A DNA stretch of 64,000 nt from RUG12783 sp946409545 (lineage in GTDB: Bacteria; Bacillota_I; Bacilli_A; RF39; UBA660): contig CAMJWT010000002.1 of the NCBI GenBank assembly GCA_946409545.1, positions 1 through 64,000 of the forward strand, read 5' to 3'. Position 1 is the first letter of the stretch; every line of letters begins with the position of its first letter. This document shows positions 53,371 through 62,585 of this stretch, piece after piece. The position numbers were made by a program, and so were the translations under genes. The notes beneath the pieces are model-generated. The model was not told where the DNA came from. It saw only the letters and a program-made list of their open reading frames with translations, and made no database searches.

Positions 53371-56300
53371 ATGAAAAAATTAATTGGCAACAAATACCTT
53401 TTAATATTGAATCTAGTTTTATTATTAATAGGAGGATCACTTCTTATTTATAAGAACAATGAAATTAAGTCATACAAAGAAGAAATGGTAGCTCCTGATG
53501 TAGATCCTAATTATGATAAGATGAAGATTTCATACGTTAATGTTAAGGAAAGAAAGACCGGTTTACCTACCTTTGATAGTGTATCCGATATGGATGGTCA
53601 TGATGCAAGTGAAACTGACAATTATGTTAGAACGTCAGATAGTATCACTTATATTGTGGAAGTTGGTATTGAAAGAAATGAAAATACAACAACCCCAACA
53701 GAAGTTCTGAAAGGTGGAAAAATAAAAGTAAAAGCTACAATACCGCCAGATCAAGAAGGTAAATATTATATACATTTTTTAAAAGATAGTTGGATGCAAT
53801 CATATAGTAATGCCAATCCGTTTACAAATTTAACGGCAACTTATATTATTCCTGCAGATAAAATTCCAATTGGTGGAACACAGCAGTTATCATTTACATT
53901 GGTTGCTATTGGACACGAAAAGGTATTAACAAGTGATCAAATGCCTATTTTTGAAGTATGGATGGAGGGTAATAAACCAGATAATGAAAACTCACTAGTA
54001 AATAGTGTAACAAGGCAAGATACTACCCCATTAACTATAACCGGAAGAGTTGACGCTAGACTAGATATTAGGGAGGGAAAAGTTAACGCAAAGGCAGAAT
54101 ATAATGGGGTTCGAGGACAATTTATAAATTTCTTTACGAGAGAATATTCTCCGTCTGGAAAAGGGTATGATGATCCTGTTAATAAATTATCTTCATCTTT
54201 AAAAATTCAATATCGATATAAAAATTTGGATGAAAACACAGATTGGGTTGATTTGGCAACAATAGATGGTGTTCATCCAATAAACAATACAATTCTTTAT
54301 TCTTACGGTAGACCTTGTGAACCAACAGAGGGCTATTGGCCCAATAGTGATGGAAATTCAATTGCAAGTCTTGCAACAGGTTTTTGTGCCAGTTATACAA
54401 GTGGTGGAGTTGGTTCAAGTTCCCTTACTTATGCATATAATTATGACTCTGGTGTAATGAGTGCTATACAAAGCGATGATGGAGTAAATATAGATTTTAG
54501 TAATACAGGTTTTTATACAAATAATTCATATACTTCTAATACCTATAAAACACTGGCTGCTCAAGGCTTTGAAATTTTTGTTCCATGGTATGAACCAACT
54601 CCAGGAAGATATCAATATGAAATAACAATAACAGATACAAGTTTAACTGTAGAAGATCAGTATGGTGAAGAATATAATACTACACCTAATAAAAGCATTA
54701 AAATATATTTTTATAATCATTTAACCGGCAATTTTTCGTACGATTTAAGAAGTGGTAGTACTGTTTTTTCAGATACTACAGAATTGCCTATGGGAAATAA
54801 AAAATATTTTGATTCGTATGTAAACGTAACTGATGGACCATATGAGGGAGGTCTTGAAAAACTTGAGGTATGGAATTCAAAATATGTAGATTTTGTACCT
54901 GATTCATCCCATCCAAGTATTTATTACAGCAATAGTGGACCATTTAATGTCCCAAGTAAAGTCAATGCTAAAATGCAGTTTGGTTTGTATAAAAATGATA
55001 TTTCGCATGGTATTACTTCCGATGATCAAGTAAATGCTTCAAAATTTGATGATTTCATTTGGTATGATACATATCAAGAAGCAATGGAGAACGGTGTAAT
55101 AACAGCTGTTAGAACGGATGAACCAGATTGGCGAGGATACAATTGTAGTTCCTATATTTACGATATATACCTAAGACCAAAAGAAGATTTATCAAATGTT
55201 GGAAAAACCGGTATTATTAGATTTTGGGCCTGGGTTTATGCGGATGAAGCAAGAACACAAGTTTATAAGATTGGTGATGAAATAGATTATATTAGTGCAG
55301 TTGTTAATGAACAAGGAACAGGATTATCTACTTATCCATCTCCAACTGGCATAGGTCAAACCTTTATAATAACTGGTATAACAATTAGTGTATCAACAAC
55401 TAATACAGATGTGATTGGAAATACTAGAAAACTAAACTATAACGTTGAAGAAGAAATAATAAATATGTCAATAAATCCATCTTTTTCAGCAGGTATTGAT
55501 GAAATGACGGGAAATGCCACATTTATTGTAGAGGCATCAATACCAAAGGATTTGTCATATATACCTGGCAGTTCTAATTTTGAACCAACTAGTGTAACAA
55601 CAAATTCAAGCGGTGTTTCAACTGTTGTATGGGAATTTAATGATTGGAATTTAGCTGATAAATTACCTGTGATTAATTATCAATTAGAAATATCTCCATA
55701 TACTGCAAACAATGTTTCAAAGGTTGTATATGCATATATTTCAAGTCCATCTGTTCTTGGCTCAAAAAAGAATTCATTAACATCATATACCATTACAAAT
55801 TTAGCGGGTTCATCTTTAAGAAAAATATTAAGTAAAGATAAAGTAGAAAGAAATGAAATAGTTGATATAACGGATTATTTATATAATATTGCTCAATCTC
55901 GTTTAATTAATTTTAAAACGGTTGAAATATTGCCAAAGAATGGTGATAATTTAGGAACTCATTATAGTGGCAGTTACACATTAGAAGTTATTTCACTTGC
56001 AGATACACAAAAGATGTTCTATACAACTAATAGTATAGATAATATTGGATTAACAACTGATTCTGTTGGTAAACCACATATTCAAACTGTTGATTTAGAG
56101 AATGATTCTCGTTGGATTGAAATACACGCTGGTGATACTATTCCAAGTAATGCAACTGCTATTGCGTCATTGGTACCAGAAGTTGCAGCTCAATCAGATA
56201 TAAATTATAAACTTAAATTTATTCCTAACGGAAATACATATGCAGATGTATATTATTTCCAATTAATTGGTTCAAGTGATAACTTAGAAAATGCTATATC

Positions 56301-59300
56301 TTCTGAAATAAAACAAGTTTCAGTAATTGATCGTAAAATAAGTGGTATTGTCTTCTTAGATAAGAATCATAATGGAAAATATGATAGTAATACTGATGAA
56401 TTATTATCTAATAAAACTGTTAAAATGTATGATTCTGAGAATAATGTAGTTAGAGAAATGACTACTGATGAAAATGGATATTATGAGTCTTCTCATTTTG
56501 ATAGAGGTAGTTACTATATACAATACGAACTAAGTTCTCATATGGAATTTATTGATAAGAATGTTGGAGCTTCTAACGTTTCAAGTGTTATTAATAAAAG
56601 CACTGGTAAGAGTGATATTATTCAAGAATTTAGTCAAAATCCAACAGCAGCGATAATTTGGGCACAAAATAGAAATGTTGGTATTCAATATGAACAAGCT
56701 CAAGTAATTACTCATCACTATTTAGTTGGAACAACAACTAAAGTACATGATGACGTTACGGAAAATACTTATTTTAATAGTAATTATTCAACTACATCAA
56801 TCGCTACTGGTGATTTATATGATGAATATGCTAATAAATATAAAGTTACGTCAACAACAGGCGGTGCACCTGTATCAGGAACTGTTAATAGTGAAACTGT
56901 TGAAGTTATCTATTATTATGAACAAAGACCTGGTCAAGTAATCGCTCATCACTATTTAGTTGGAACAACAACTAAAGTACATGATGATGTAACGCAATCA
57001 CTTCATTATGGTGATCCATATAATACAGAAAGATTAACGCTTTCTAGTTATGTTGAAGCAGGTGTTGATGGTGATCCTGTATCAGGAACCGTTAATAAAG
57101 ATGCTATTGAAGTAATCTATTATTATCGATTAAAGACATCAGTTATTACAGTTCATCATTATGTTGAAGGAACAACAACTAAAGTACATGATGATAATAC
57201 AATTAATAAAAATTATACAGAACCATATGAAACTAATTATTATCAATCAAATGAATTAAGTGGTAATTATAAAAATAATTATCGATACAAAAGAGCAGAT
57301 GGTGATCCAGTATCTGGAACTGTTAGTAAAGATACTTATGAAATTATCTATTACTATGAATTAAAACCAGCAACTATTACGGTTCATCACTATATCGATG
57401 GAACAACCACTAAGGTTCATAATGATGATACATATAATAAACTATATACTCAACCTTATGAAACAAATTATTATAGTTCTGATGAGTTAGAAGGTAATTA
57501 TAAAAATAATTATAAATATAAGAGTAAATCTGGTGATGCTGCTAGTGGTACTGTTAGTAAAGATACTTATGAAATTATCTATTACTATGAATTAAAGCCA
57601 GCTACTGTTACGGTTCATCATTATATCGATGGAACAACAACCAAAGTTCATAATGATGATACATATAATAAACTGTATACTCAACCTTATGAAACTAATT
57701 ATTATGCATCTAATGAATTAGATGGTAATTATAAAAACAATTATAAGTATAAGAGAGCAGATGGAGATGCAATATCTGGAACTGTTAGTAAAGATACATA
57801 TGAAGTAATTTACTATTATGAATTAAAGCCAGCAACAATTACTGTTCATCACTATATCGATGGAACAACCACTAAGGTTCATAATGATGATACATATAAT
57901 AAACTATATACTCAACCTTATGAAACAAATTATTATAGTTCTGATGAGTTAGAAGGTAATTATAAAAATAATTATAAATATAAGAGTAAATCTGGTGATG
58001 CTGCTAGTGGTACAGTTAATAAAGATACATATGAAGTAATTTATTACTATGAATTAAAGCCAGCGACAGTTACTGTTCATCACTATATCGATGGAACCAC
58101 AACTAAAGTTCATAATGATGATACATATAATAAACTATATACGCAACCTTATGAAACAAACTATTATGCATCTAATGAATTAGATGGTAATTATAAAAAT
58201 AATTATAAGTATAAGAGATCAGATGGAGATGCAGTATCTGGAACTGTTAGTAAAGATACTTATGAAGTAATTTATTACTATGAATTAAAACCAGCAACAA
58301 TCACTGTTCATCATTATGTTAAAGATACAGAAACTAAGGTTCATGATGATGATATAATTAATAAACTTTATACAGAAAATTATCAAACTAATTATTATGA
58401 AGATAGTGAATTAGATGGTGATTATAAAAATAATTATAAATATAATAATAATCATTCTGGTGATAGTATAAGTGGTACTGTTAATAAAGATAGTTATGAA
58501 ATAATATATTATTATGAAGCAAAAACTTCTATTGTTACGGTTCATCATTATATTAAAGGAACAGAAACAAAATTACATGATGATGATGTTATAAATACTA
58601 TTTATGGTGCTCAATATGAAACTAATTATTATGAGCCAAATGAATTAACTGATAGTAATTATTACTATAATGATGTTCATGGTGGTGATGATTCAGCAGG
58701 TATTATAAATAAAGATAGTTATGTTGTAACTTATTACTATGAATTAAGACCTGCTAAAGTAACTGTTCATCATTATATTCTAGATACAACTACAGAAGTT
58801 CATCCTGATGATATAATTCATACTCATTATGGAGAAACTTATACTACAAATTATTATGAAACATTAGATTTAAATTTATTATATAAAGGTTTATACATAT
58901 ATAATGAAGTTCATTCTGGTGATGATATAACTAGTACTATTAATAAAGATGAATATGAATTAACATATTTCTATAATCTAAGACCAGCTCAAATAACTGT
59001 TCATCATTATATTGAAGATACAACTACTAAATTATGTGATGATAAAGTATTAGATCTTAAATATACTGATTCATATGAAGTAGATTCTTGTCTAAATCTT
59101 AGTGATGCTAATTATACATATAAAAACGTTATTAATACTGGTAATGGTGAACAAACTGGTTCTAAAATAACAGGTAATATCTTAGAAGATAGTATAGAAA
59201 TAACATATTATTACACATTAAAACCAGGTAGAATTGTTGTTCATTATATAGAATCTGGTACTGATAGAAGATTAACAGATGATATTATTGGTGAAGGATT

Positions 59301-59784
59301 AGTAACACAAGAATATACACATGAACCAAAAGAATTTGAAGGTTATAAACTTATTAAATCACCTGAATCTAATAAAATTACATTTAAGGAAGATACTCAA
59401 GAAGTGTTCTATGAATATGAAAAACTTAAATATAATATTGAAGTTCAAGTAAGTGGTGGTGTAGGAGAGATTACAGGAGAAGAAATTGTTTACTACGGTG
59501 ATGATTCAACAAAAGACTATATTGTTATTACCCCTGGTGATGGTTATGAAATTGAATCATTATCAGTAAATGGTAAAGAAGTTGGTCTTATAAGTAGAGA
59601 TAAGCAAACTCTAGAAAACTTAAAAGGAGTTAAAGAAGATTACTTAATTCAAGTTTCCTTTAGAGAAAAAGTAATTCCTGTACCTATAACTGATAAATCA
59701 TCTAACTTAATTGTTGTAGCATTAATCTTTATTGCATTAAATTTAATAGGATTCTTCTATTTCAAATTTAGACATAATAATTAA
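53371..59784 (+). CDS. Giant repeat adhesin (SdrD_B-like plus MucBP-like array)
   Basis: This 2137-aa surface protein has an N-terminal membrane helix (about residues 8-26), an ectodomain of about 950 residues with no clear signature, and an SdrD_B-like Cna-B domain (about 988-1055; GIVFLDKNHNGKYDSNTDE). Eleven and a half MucBP-like units of about 77 aa follow ('VTVHHYIDGTTTKVH...TYEIIYYYELKPA'), then a short terminal domain and a C-terminal helix (about 2112-2131) ending in R-H-N-N. No LPXTG precedes that helix. Repeats are about 18% tyrosine. Mucus or host binding is inferred from the families. RBS is GGAGAG. Confidence 0.87.
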   Translation: MKKLIGNKYLLILNLVLLLIGGSLLIYKNNEIKSYKEEMVAPDVDPNYDKMKISYVNVKERKTGLPTFDSVSDMDGHDASETDNYVRTSDSITYIVEVGIERNENTTTPTEVLKGGKIKVKATIPPDQEGKYYIHFLKDSWMQSYSNANPFTNLTATYIIPADKIPIGGTQQLSFTLVAIGHEKVLTSDQMPIFEVWMEGNKPDNENSLVNSVTRQDTTPLTITGRVDARLDIREGKVNAKAEYNGVRGQFINFFTREYSPSGKGYDDPVNKLSSSLKIQYRYKNLDENTDWVDLATIDGVHPINNTILYSYGRPCEPTEGYWPNSDGNSIASLATGFCASYTSGGVGSSSLTYAYNYDSGVMSAIQSDDGVNIDFSNTGFYTNNSYTSNTYKTLAAQGFEIFVPWYEPTPGRYQYEITITDTSLTVEDQYGEEYNTTPNKSIKIYFYNHLTGNFSYDLRSGSTVFSDTTELPMGNKKYFDSYVNVTDGPYEGGLEKLEVWNSKYVDFVPDSSHPSIYYSNSGPFNVPSKVNAKMQFGLYKNDISHGITSDDQVNASKFDDFIWYDTYQEAMENGVITAVRTDEPDWRGYNCSSYIYDIYLRPKEDLSNVGKTGIIRFWAWVYADEARTQVYKIGDEIDYISAVVNEQGTGLSTYPSPTGIGQTFIITGITISVSTTNTDVIGNTRKLNYNVEEEIINMSINPSFSAGIDEMTGNATFIVEASIPKDLSYIPGSSNFEPTSVTTNSSGVSTVVWEFNDWNLADKLPVINYQLEISPYTANNVSKVVYAYISSPSVLGSKKNSLTSYTITNLAGSSLRKILSKDKVERNEIVDITDYLYNIAQSRLINFKTVEILPKNGDNLGTHYSGSYTLEVISLADTQKMFYTTNSIDNIGLTTDSVGKPHIQTVDLENDSRWIEIHAGDTIPSNATAIASLVPEVAAQSDINYKLKFIPNGNTYADVYYFQLIGSSDNLENAISSEIKQVSVIDRKISGIVFLDKNHNGKYDSNTDELLSNKTVKMYDSENNVVREMTTDENGYYESSHFDRGSYYIQYELSSHMEFIDKNVGASNVSSVINKSTGKSDIIQEFSQNPTAAIIWAQNRNVGIQYEQAQVITHHYLVGTTTKVHDDVTENTYFNSNYSTTSIATGDLYDEYANKYKVTSTTGGAPVSGTVNSETVEVIYYYEQRPGQVIAHHYLVGTTTKVHDDVTQSLHYGDPYNTERLTLSSYVEAGVDGDPVSGTVNKDAIEVIYYYRLKTSVITVHHYVEGTTTKVHDDNTINKNYTEPYETNYYQSNELSGNYKNNYRYKRADGDPVSGTVSKDTYEIIYYYELKPATITVHHYIDGTTTKVHNDDTYNKLYTQPYETNYYSSDELEGNYKNNYKYKSKSGDAASGTVSKDTYEIIYYYELKPATVTVHHYIDGTTTKVHNDDTYNKLYTQPYETNYYASNELDGNYKNNYKYKRADGDAISGTVSKDTYEVIYYYELKPATITVHHYIDGTTTKVHNDDTYNKLYTQPYETNYYSSDELEGNYKNNYKYKSKSGDAASGTVNKDTYEVIYYYELKPATVTVHHYIDGTTTKVHNDDTYNKLYTQPYETNYYASNELDGNYKNNYKYKRSDGDAVSGTVSKDTYEVIYYYELKPATITVHHYVKDTETKVHDDDIINKLYTENYQTNYYEDSELDGDYKNNYKYNNNHSGDSISGTVNKDSYEIIYYYEAKTSIVTVHHYIKGTETKLHDDDVINTIYGAQYETNYYEPNELTDSNYYYNDVHGGDDSAGIINKDSYVVTYYYELRPAKVTVHHYILDTTTEVHPDDIIHTHYGETYTTNYYETLDLNLLYKGLYIYNEVHSGDDITSTINKDEYELTYFYNLRPAQITVHHYIEDTTTKLCDDKVLDLKYTDSYEVDSCLNLSDANYTYKNVINTGNGEQTGSKITGNILEDSIEITYYYTLKPGRIVVHYIESGTDRRLTDDIIGEGLVTQEYTHEPKEFEGYKLIKSPESNKITFKEDTQEVFYEYEKLKYNIEVQVSGGVGEITGEEIVYYGDDSTKDYIVITPGDGYEIESLSVNGKEVGLISRDKQTLENLKGVKEDYLIQVSFREKVIPVPITDKSSNLIVVALIFIALNLIGFFYFKFRHNN
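56710..59235 (+). repeat. MucBP-like array with 231-bp unit and 462-bp higher-order duplication
   Basis: Unit starts (V/T/A-H-H-Y codons) are at 56710, 56944, 57151, 57382, 57613, 57844, 58075, 58306, 58540, 58765 and 58999. The five steps from 57151 to 58306 are exactly 231 bp. The units at 57382 and 57844 agree base for base for about 165 nt, and the units at 57613 and 58075 are also close, showing an A-B-A-B block. Confidence 0.92.
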
Positions 59785-59808
59785 AAAAGGCGCTAAAAGG
59801 CGCCTTTT
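59785..59808 (+). terminator. Intrinsic terminator, GC-rich stem
   Basis: AAAAGGCGC/GCGCCTTTT around TAAAAG. The stem is notably GC-rich for this genome. Confidence 0.88.
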
Positions 59809-59809
59809 C

Positions 59810-59838
59810 TTTACTTTCTAGCCATTTTATGGTATAAT
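59810..59838 (+). promoter_or_regulatory. Sigma-A promoter of the kinase-like gene
   Basis: TTTACT (59810-59815), 17-nt spacer, TATAAT (59833-59838). Confidence 0.65.
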
Positions 59839-59861
59839 GTACAAAGTTTTAGGGGTATGGT

Positions 59862-60578
59862 ATGAAAATCGATAATAACGGTATTTTTTATTATGATGAA
59901 CATGATAAAGGTGAAGAAATAATATTTGAAAGAGATTTTGATAAAAAGAAACCAGAAGAATCAAGTAAATTTTATAAACTTCTTAATAATCCAGAATTAA
60001 TTATTAAATATGCTACTTATCATTTTAATGATGAAAAAGTAATGTATATGTTAAAAAGATTTATAGAACTTCAAAAGAAAGTTAAATTAACAGATTTACC
60101 TACAAGTTATTATATGGAAGATGGTGTTATTAAAGGAACCGTTATTCCTTATTATCCTGATTCTCCAACTTTATATAATATTGCTCTTACACGTAATTTA
60201 TTAAATTTAGCGAATTATTATTATCATGATGATGATATGTTACATAACCTTTTCTTATTATTTAATGATATGGTAAATATCTTAGAAGAATTAGTTGAAA
60301 ATAACGTTTTATATTTTGATGCTAACCCAGGTAACTTTGTTTTTAGTAATAATCAAATTAAATTAATTGATTTTGATCCTGAATGTGATAGGATTAAATA
60401 TGAAGTAGATAAAAAATCAATAAAGAAATTATTAAATGAAATTGATACAGCAGTTTTCTTGGTAACTAAGAGATTTCAAGTTGCAGATTTATGTGTATGT
60501 TATCCAAAAAACTTTAAAAGTTATCGTAAACATTTAATTAAAGTAGAAAATAGAATAAGGAATGGCAAAGATGTTTGA
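59862..60578 (+). CDS. Protein-kinase-like fold protein, divergent
   Basis: This 238-aa protein has the C-lobe motifs of kinase-like enzymes: a catalytic-loop-like 'YFDANPGNFVF' with Asp153 and Asn158, and a metal-binding 'KLIDFD' with Asp170. A hinge-like 'GTVIPYYPDSPTLYN' (about 92-106) precedes it. A glycine loop and an obvious ion-pair Lys are not visible, so activity is uncertain. It could be an antibiotic- or sugar-kinase-like pseudokinase. The gene ends TGA, overlapping the tcdA start by 8 bp (ATGTTTGA). Confidence 0.68.
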   Translation: MKIDNNGIFYYDEHDKGEEIIFERDFDKKKPEESSKFYKLLNNPELIIKYATYHFNDEKVMYMLKRFIELQKKVKLTDLPTSYYMEDGVIKGTVIPYYPDSPTLYNIALTRNLLNLANYYYHDDDMLHNLFLLFNDMVNILEELVENNVLYFDANPGNFVFSNNQIKLIDFDPECDRIKYEVDKKSIKKLLNEIDTAVFLVTKRFQVADLCVCYPKNFKSYRKHLIKVENRIRNGKDV

Positions 60579-61242
60579 GAGAGAAGAATTATTAATTGGT
60601 AATCAAATTAATGAATTAAAGAATAAAACAGTATTAATTGTAGGTGTAGGTGGTGTAGGAGGCTATGTTACTGAATCAATGGCAAGAGCTTCTATTGGAC
60701 ACTTGATACTAGTAGACTTTGATACTGTTGACATAAGTAACATTAATAGACAAATAATTGCGCTACATTCTAATATTGGAAAGAAAAAAGTAGATGCATT
60801 TAAAGAAAGATTATTAGATATTAATCCTGATTGCCTTGTTGATACTTTTGATATTTTCTATGATGAAAAATGTAAAGATGTTATTTTTAATCAAAAGATA
60901 GACTATGTTATTGATTGCTGTGATAGTGTAAATAGTAAATTATTATTAATAAAAGAATGTAAAGAAAGAAATATTCCTATTATTTCTAGTATGGGTACTG
61001 GTAATAAGTTTCATCCTGAATTATTTAAAATAGATAGACTTAAAAAAACAGAATATGATCCCCTTGCTAAAAAAATGAGATTTTTATTAAAAGATAATAA
61101 AGAATTATTAGATACAATGGTTTTATATTCTACTGAACAACCAACTCCATATAAAGGAAAAGTAGGTTCTATTTCTTATGTTCCAAGTGTAGCAGGATTA
61201 TTAATAACAAGTTATGTTATTAATAGTTTTATTAAAAAGTAA
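60571..61242 (+). CDS. tcdA: TcdA-like tRNA threonylcarbamoyladenosine dehydratase
   Basis: This E1-like protein (223 aa) of the ThiF/MoeB/HesA fold has the nucleotide motif GVGGVG (residues 25-30), 'DFDTVDISNINRQ' (49-61), and 'SMGTGNK' after the central Asp/Cys stretch YVIDCCDS. In the TcdA group these activate t6A37 of tRNA with ATP to form cyclic t6A. ATG 60571 is preferred over 60562, because AAGG at 60557-60560 is too close to the latter. Its start overlaps the kinase-like gene. Thiamine or molybdopterin genes are absent nearby, which favours the tRNA role. Confidence 0.85.
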   Translation: MFEREELLIGNQINELKNKTVLIVGVGGVGGYVTESMARASIGHLILVDFDTVDISNINRQIIALHSNIGKKKVDAFKERLLDINPDCLVDTFDIFYDEKCKDVIFNQKIDYVIDCCDSVNSKLLLIKECKERNIPIISSMGTGNKFHPELFKIDRLKKTEYDPLAKKMRFLLKDNKELLDTMVLYSTEQPTPYKGKVGSISYVPSVAGLLITSYVINSFIKK

Positions 61243-61245
61243 AAT

Positions 61246-61274
61246 TTGCATTAATTATTTCAATATGCTATAAT
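61246..61274 (+). promoter_or_regulatory. Sigma-A promoter of the HD-domain gene
   Basis: TTGCAT (61246-61251), 17-nt spacer, TATAAT (61269-61274). Confidence 0.75.
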
Positions 61275-61300
61275 TGGGAAGTTTAAGGAGATGAAAACTC

Positions 61301-61780
61301 ATGTCAGAGTTTGAATATATTGCAAAAGATATTATTAGTAGTCCTAAGTTTCAATCTTTAAAGAATGAACCACATCATGGAACTACTAGATATAACCATA
61401 TAATGCATGTTGCTAAAAGAACATATAAGATTTCTAAAAGAATGCATCTAGATTATGTTTCAGCAACAAGAGGAGCATTGTTACATGACTATTTTAATGA
61501 TTATGAATATCATAATTTAAAAGGTCAAATTAAAAGAAGTAAAGCTCATCCATCATATGCATTATCAAATGCTAAGAAAGATTTTATAATAAATAAGAAA
61601 GAGGAGAATATTATTCTTTCACACATGTACCCATTAGGAAATGTTAAACCAAATTGTAAAGAAAGTTGGATTGTTACAAATGTTGATAAATCATGCGCAA
61701 TATTAGAATGTGGTGCATATAAATGGCGTGAAAGATTAACAATAATGTTTATATTTTTACTTAATATAATACATATGTAA
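61301..61780 (+). CDS. HD-domain phosphohydrolase
   Basis: This 159-aa protein has the HD metal-binding set His33 (YNHIMHV), His62-Asp63 (LLHDYF) and Asp129 (VTNVDK), with an extra His108. HD proteins hydrolyse phosphate esters of nucleotides; the substrate here is unknown. The C-terminus ends in a hydrophobic 'TIMFIFLLNIIHM', a possible membrane contact. AAGGAG is the RBS. The IspE-like gene starts 6 bp after the stop without a ribosome site of its own, so the two are probably coupled. Confidence 0.87.
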   Translation: MSEFEYIAKDIISSPKFQSLKNEPHHGTTRYNHIMHVAKRTYKISKRMHLDYVSATRGALLHDYFNDYEYHNLKGQIKRSKAHPSYALSNAKKDFIINKKEENIILSHMYPLGNVKPNCKESWIVTNVDKSCAILECGAYKWRERLTIMFIFLLNIIHM

Positions 61781-61786
61781 AATAAT

Positions 61787-62545
61787 ATGAAAATGATTGA
61801 TGCTAAAATTCCAGGAGTCGTCGATTCCTTTATTGAAGGAAATTTAGATAAATATATAATTAGAAGAGATTTTATTGATAGTTATGATCAATTACAAATT
61901 GGTGTTAGTAAAAGACCAATAAAGCCTTTTTATAATGTTAAACCTGTCCTAGAAGCAGGTTTATTATTCTTTAAGGAATTAAATATTCAGGGTTATGTAC
62001 TAGAAGGTTTTTATAATAGAGGTATAGTAAAAGGTTATCATGTTGATTCTGATAAAATGTTACAAGCGGTAACTATTTATGGATTAAATGAAGTATTAAA
62101 TACTAATTTATCACATGAGGAGCTAGTAAGTATTTGTAATAAATTATCTATTAATATAGATACTTATATTACTAATAACCATGTTTACTTTAATCAAGAT
62201 AATCAAATTGTTGATAGAAAAGAAAAAGTTGATGACATCTATTATCTTTTACTTAAATTACCAGATGGTTTTACACAAGAAGAATTAACAAGATATTTTA
62301 TGAATGATGAATCTTTTACATTAGAACTTGATGAAGTAAAAAGATATAATTCATTAATATATATTAAAGAAGTATTAAAGAATAATGATGCAAGAGTAAT
62401 AAGTACTAATGGTTTTAGTAATATTTTAGTAGCAAGTTTTAATGATGTTCATAAAAGATTTAATGCATCAAAAGAATTAAGTTTTTGTGAATCGCGTAAA
62501 CTTACGAAAGGTAATAGTTGCTCATTTATAAAATGTTACAAATAA
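61787..62545 (+). CDS. Degenerate IspE-like (GHMP-fold) protein, probably not a kinase
   Basis: This 252-aa protein aligns by eye with IspE (4-diphosphocytidyl-methylerythritol kinase): 'DAKIPGVVDSF' at the start, 'IDSYDQLQI', 'AVTIYGLNEVLNTNLSHEELVSICNKL' (about 88-115) and 'LKLPDGFTQEELTRYF' (about 160-175). The ATP-binding GHMP motif P-x-G-A-G-L-G-G-G-S-x-D is replaced by a Gly-poor 'NRGIVKGYHVDSDK' (about 73-86). It is probably a pseudoenzyme or has a changed role. No RBS is seen; it is coupled to the HD gene. The assignment is tentative. Confidence 0.5.
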   Translation: MKMIDAKIPGVVDSFIEGNLDKYIIRRDFIDSYDQLQIGVSKRPIKPFYNVKPVLEAGLLFFKELNIQGYVLEGFYNRGIVKGYHVDSDKMLQAVTIYGLNEVLNTNLSHEELVSICNKLSINIDTYITNNHVYFNQDNQIVDRKEKVDDIYYLLLKLPDGFTQEELTRYFMNDESFTLELDEVKRYNSLIYIKEVLKNNDARVISTNGFSNILVASFNDVHKRFNASKELSFCESRKLTKGNSCSFIKCYK

Positions 62546-62571
62546 AAGTGAAGTTATTCACTTTTATTTTT
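62544..62571 (+). terminator. Intrinsic terminator
   Basis: AAAAGTGAA (62544-62552), loop GTTA, TTCACTTTT (62557-62565), then ATTTTTT. It ends about 15 bp before the SDR start, leaving no room for a separate promoter; read-through seems likely. Confidence 0.85.
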
Positions 62572-62585
62572 TAGGAAGTGATAAG

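Noticed and set aside
22020..59235. CRISPR array from regularly spaced repeats
   Set aside because: The repeats are in frame inside long genes, encode known DUF285/MucBP units and have no unique spacers.
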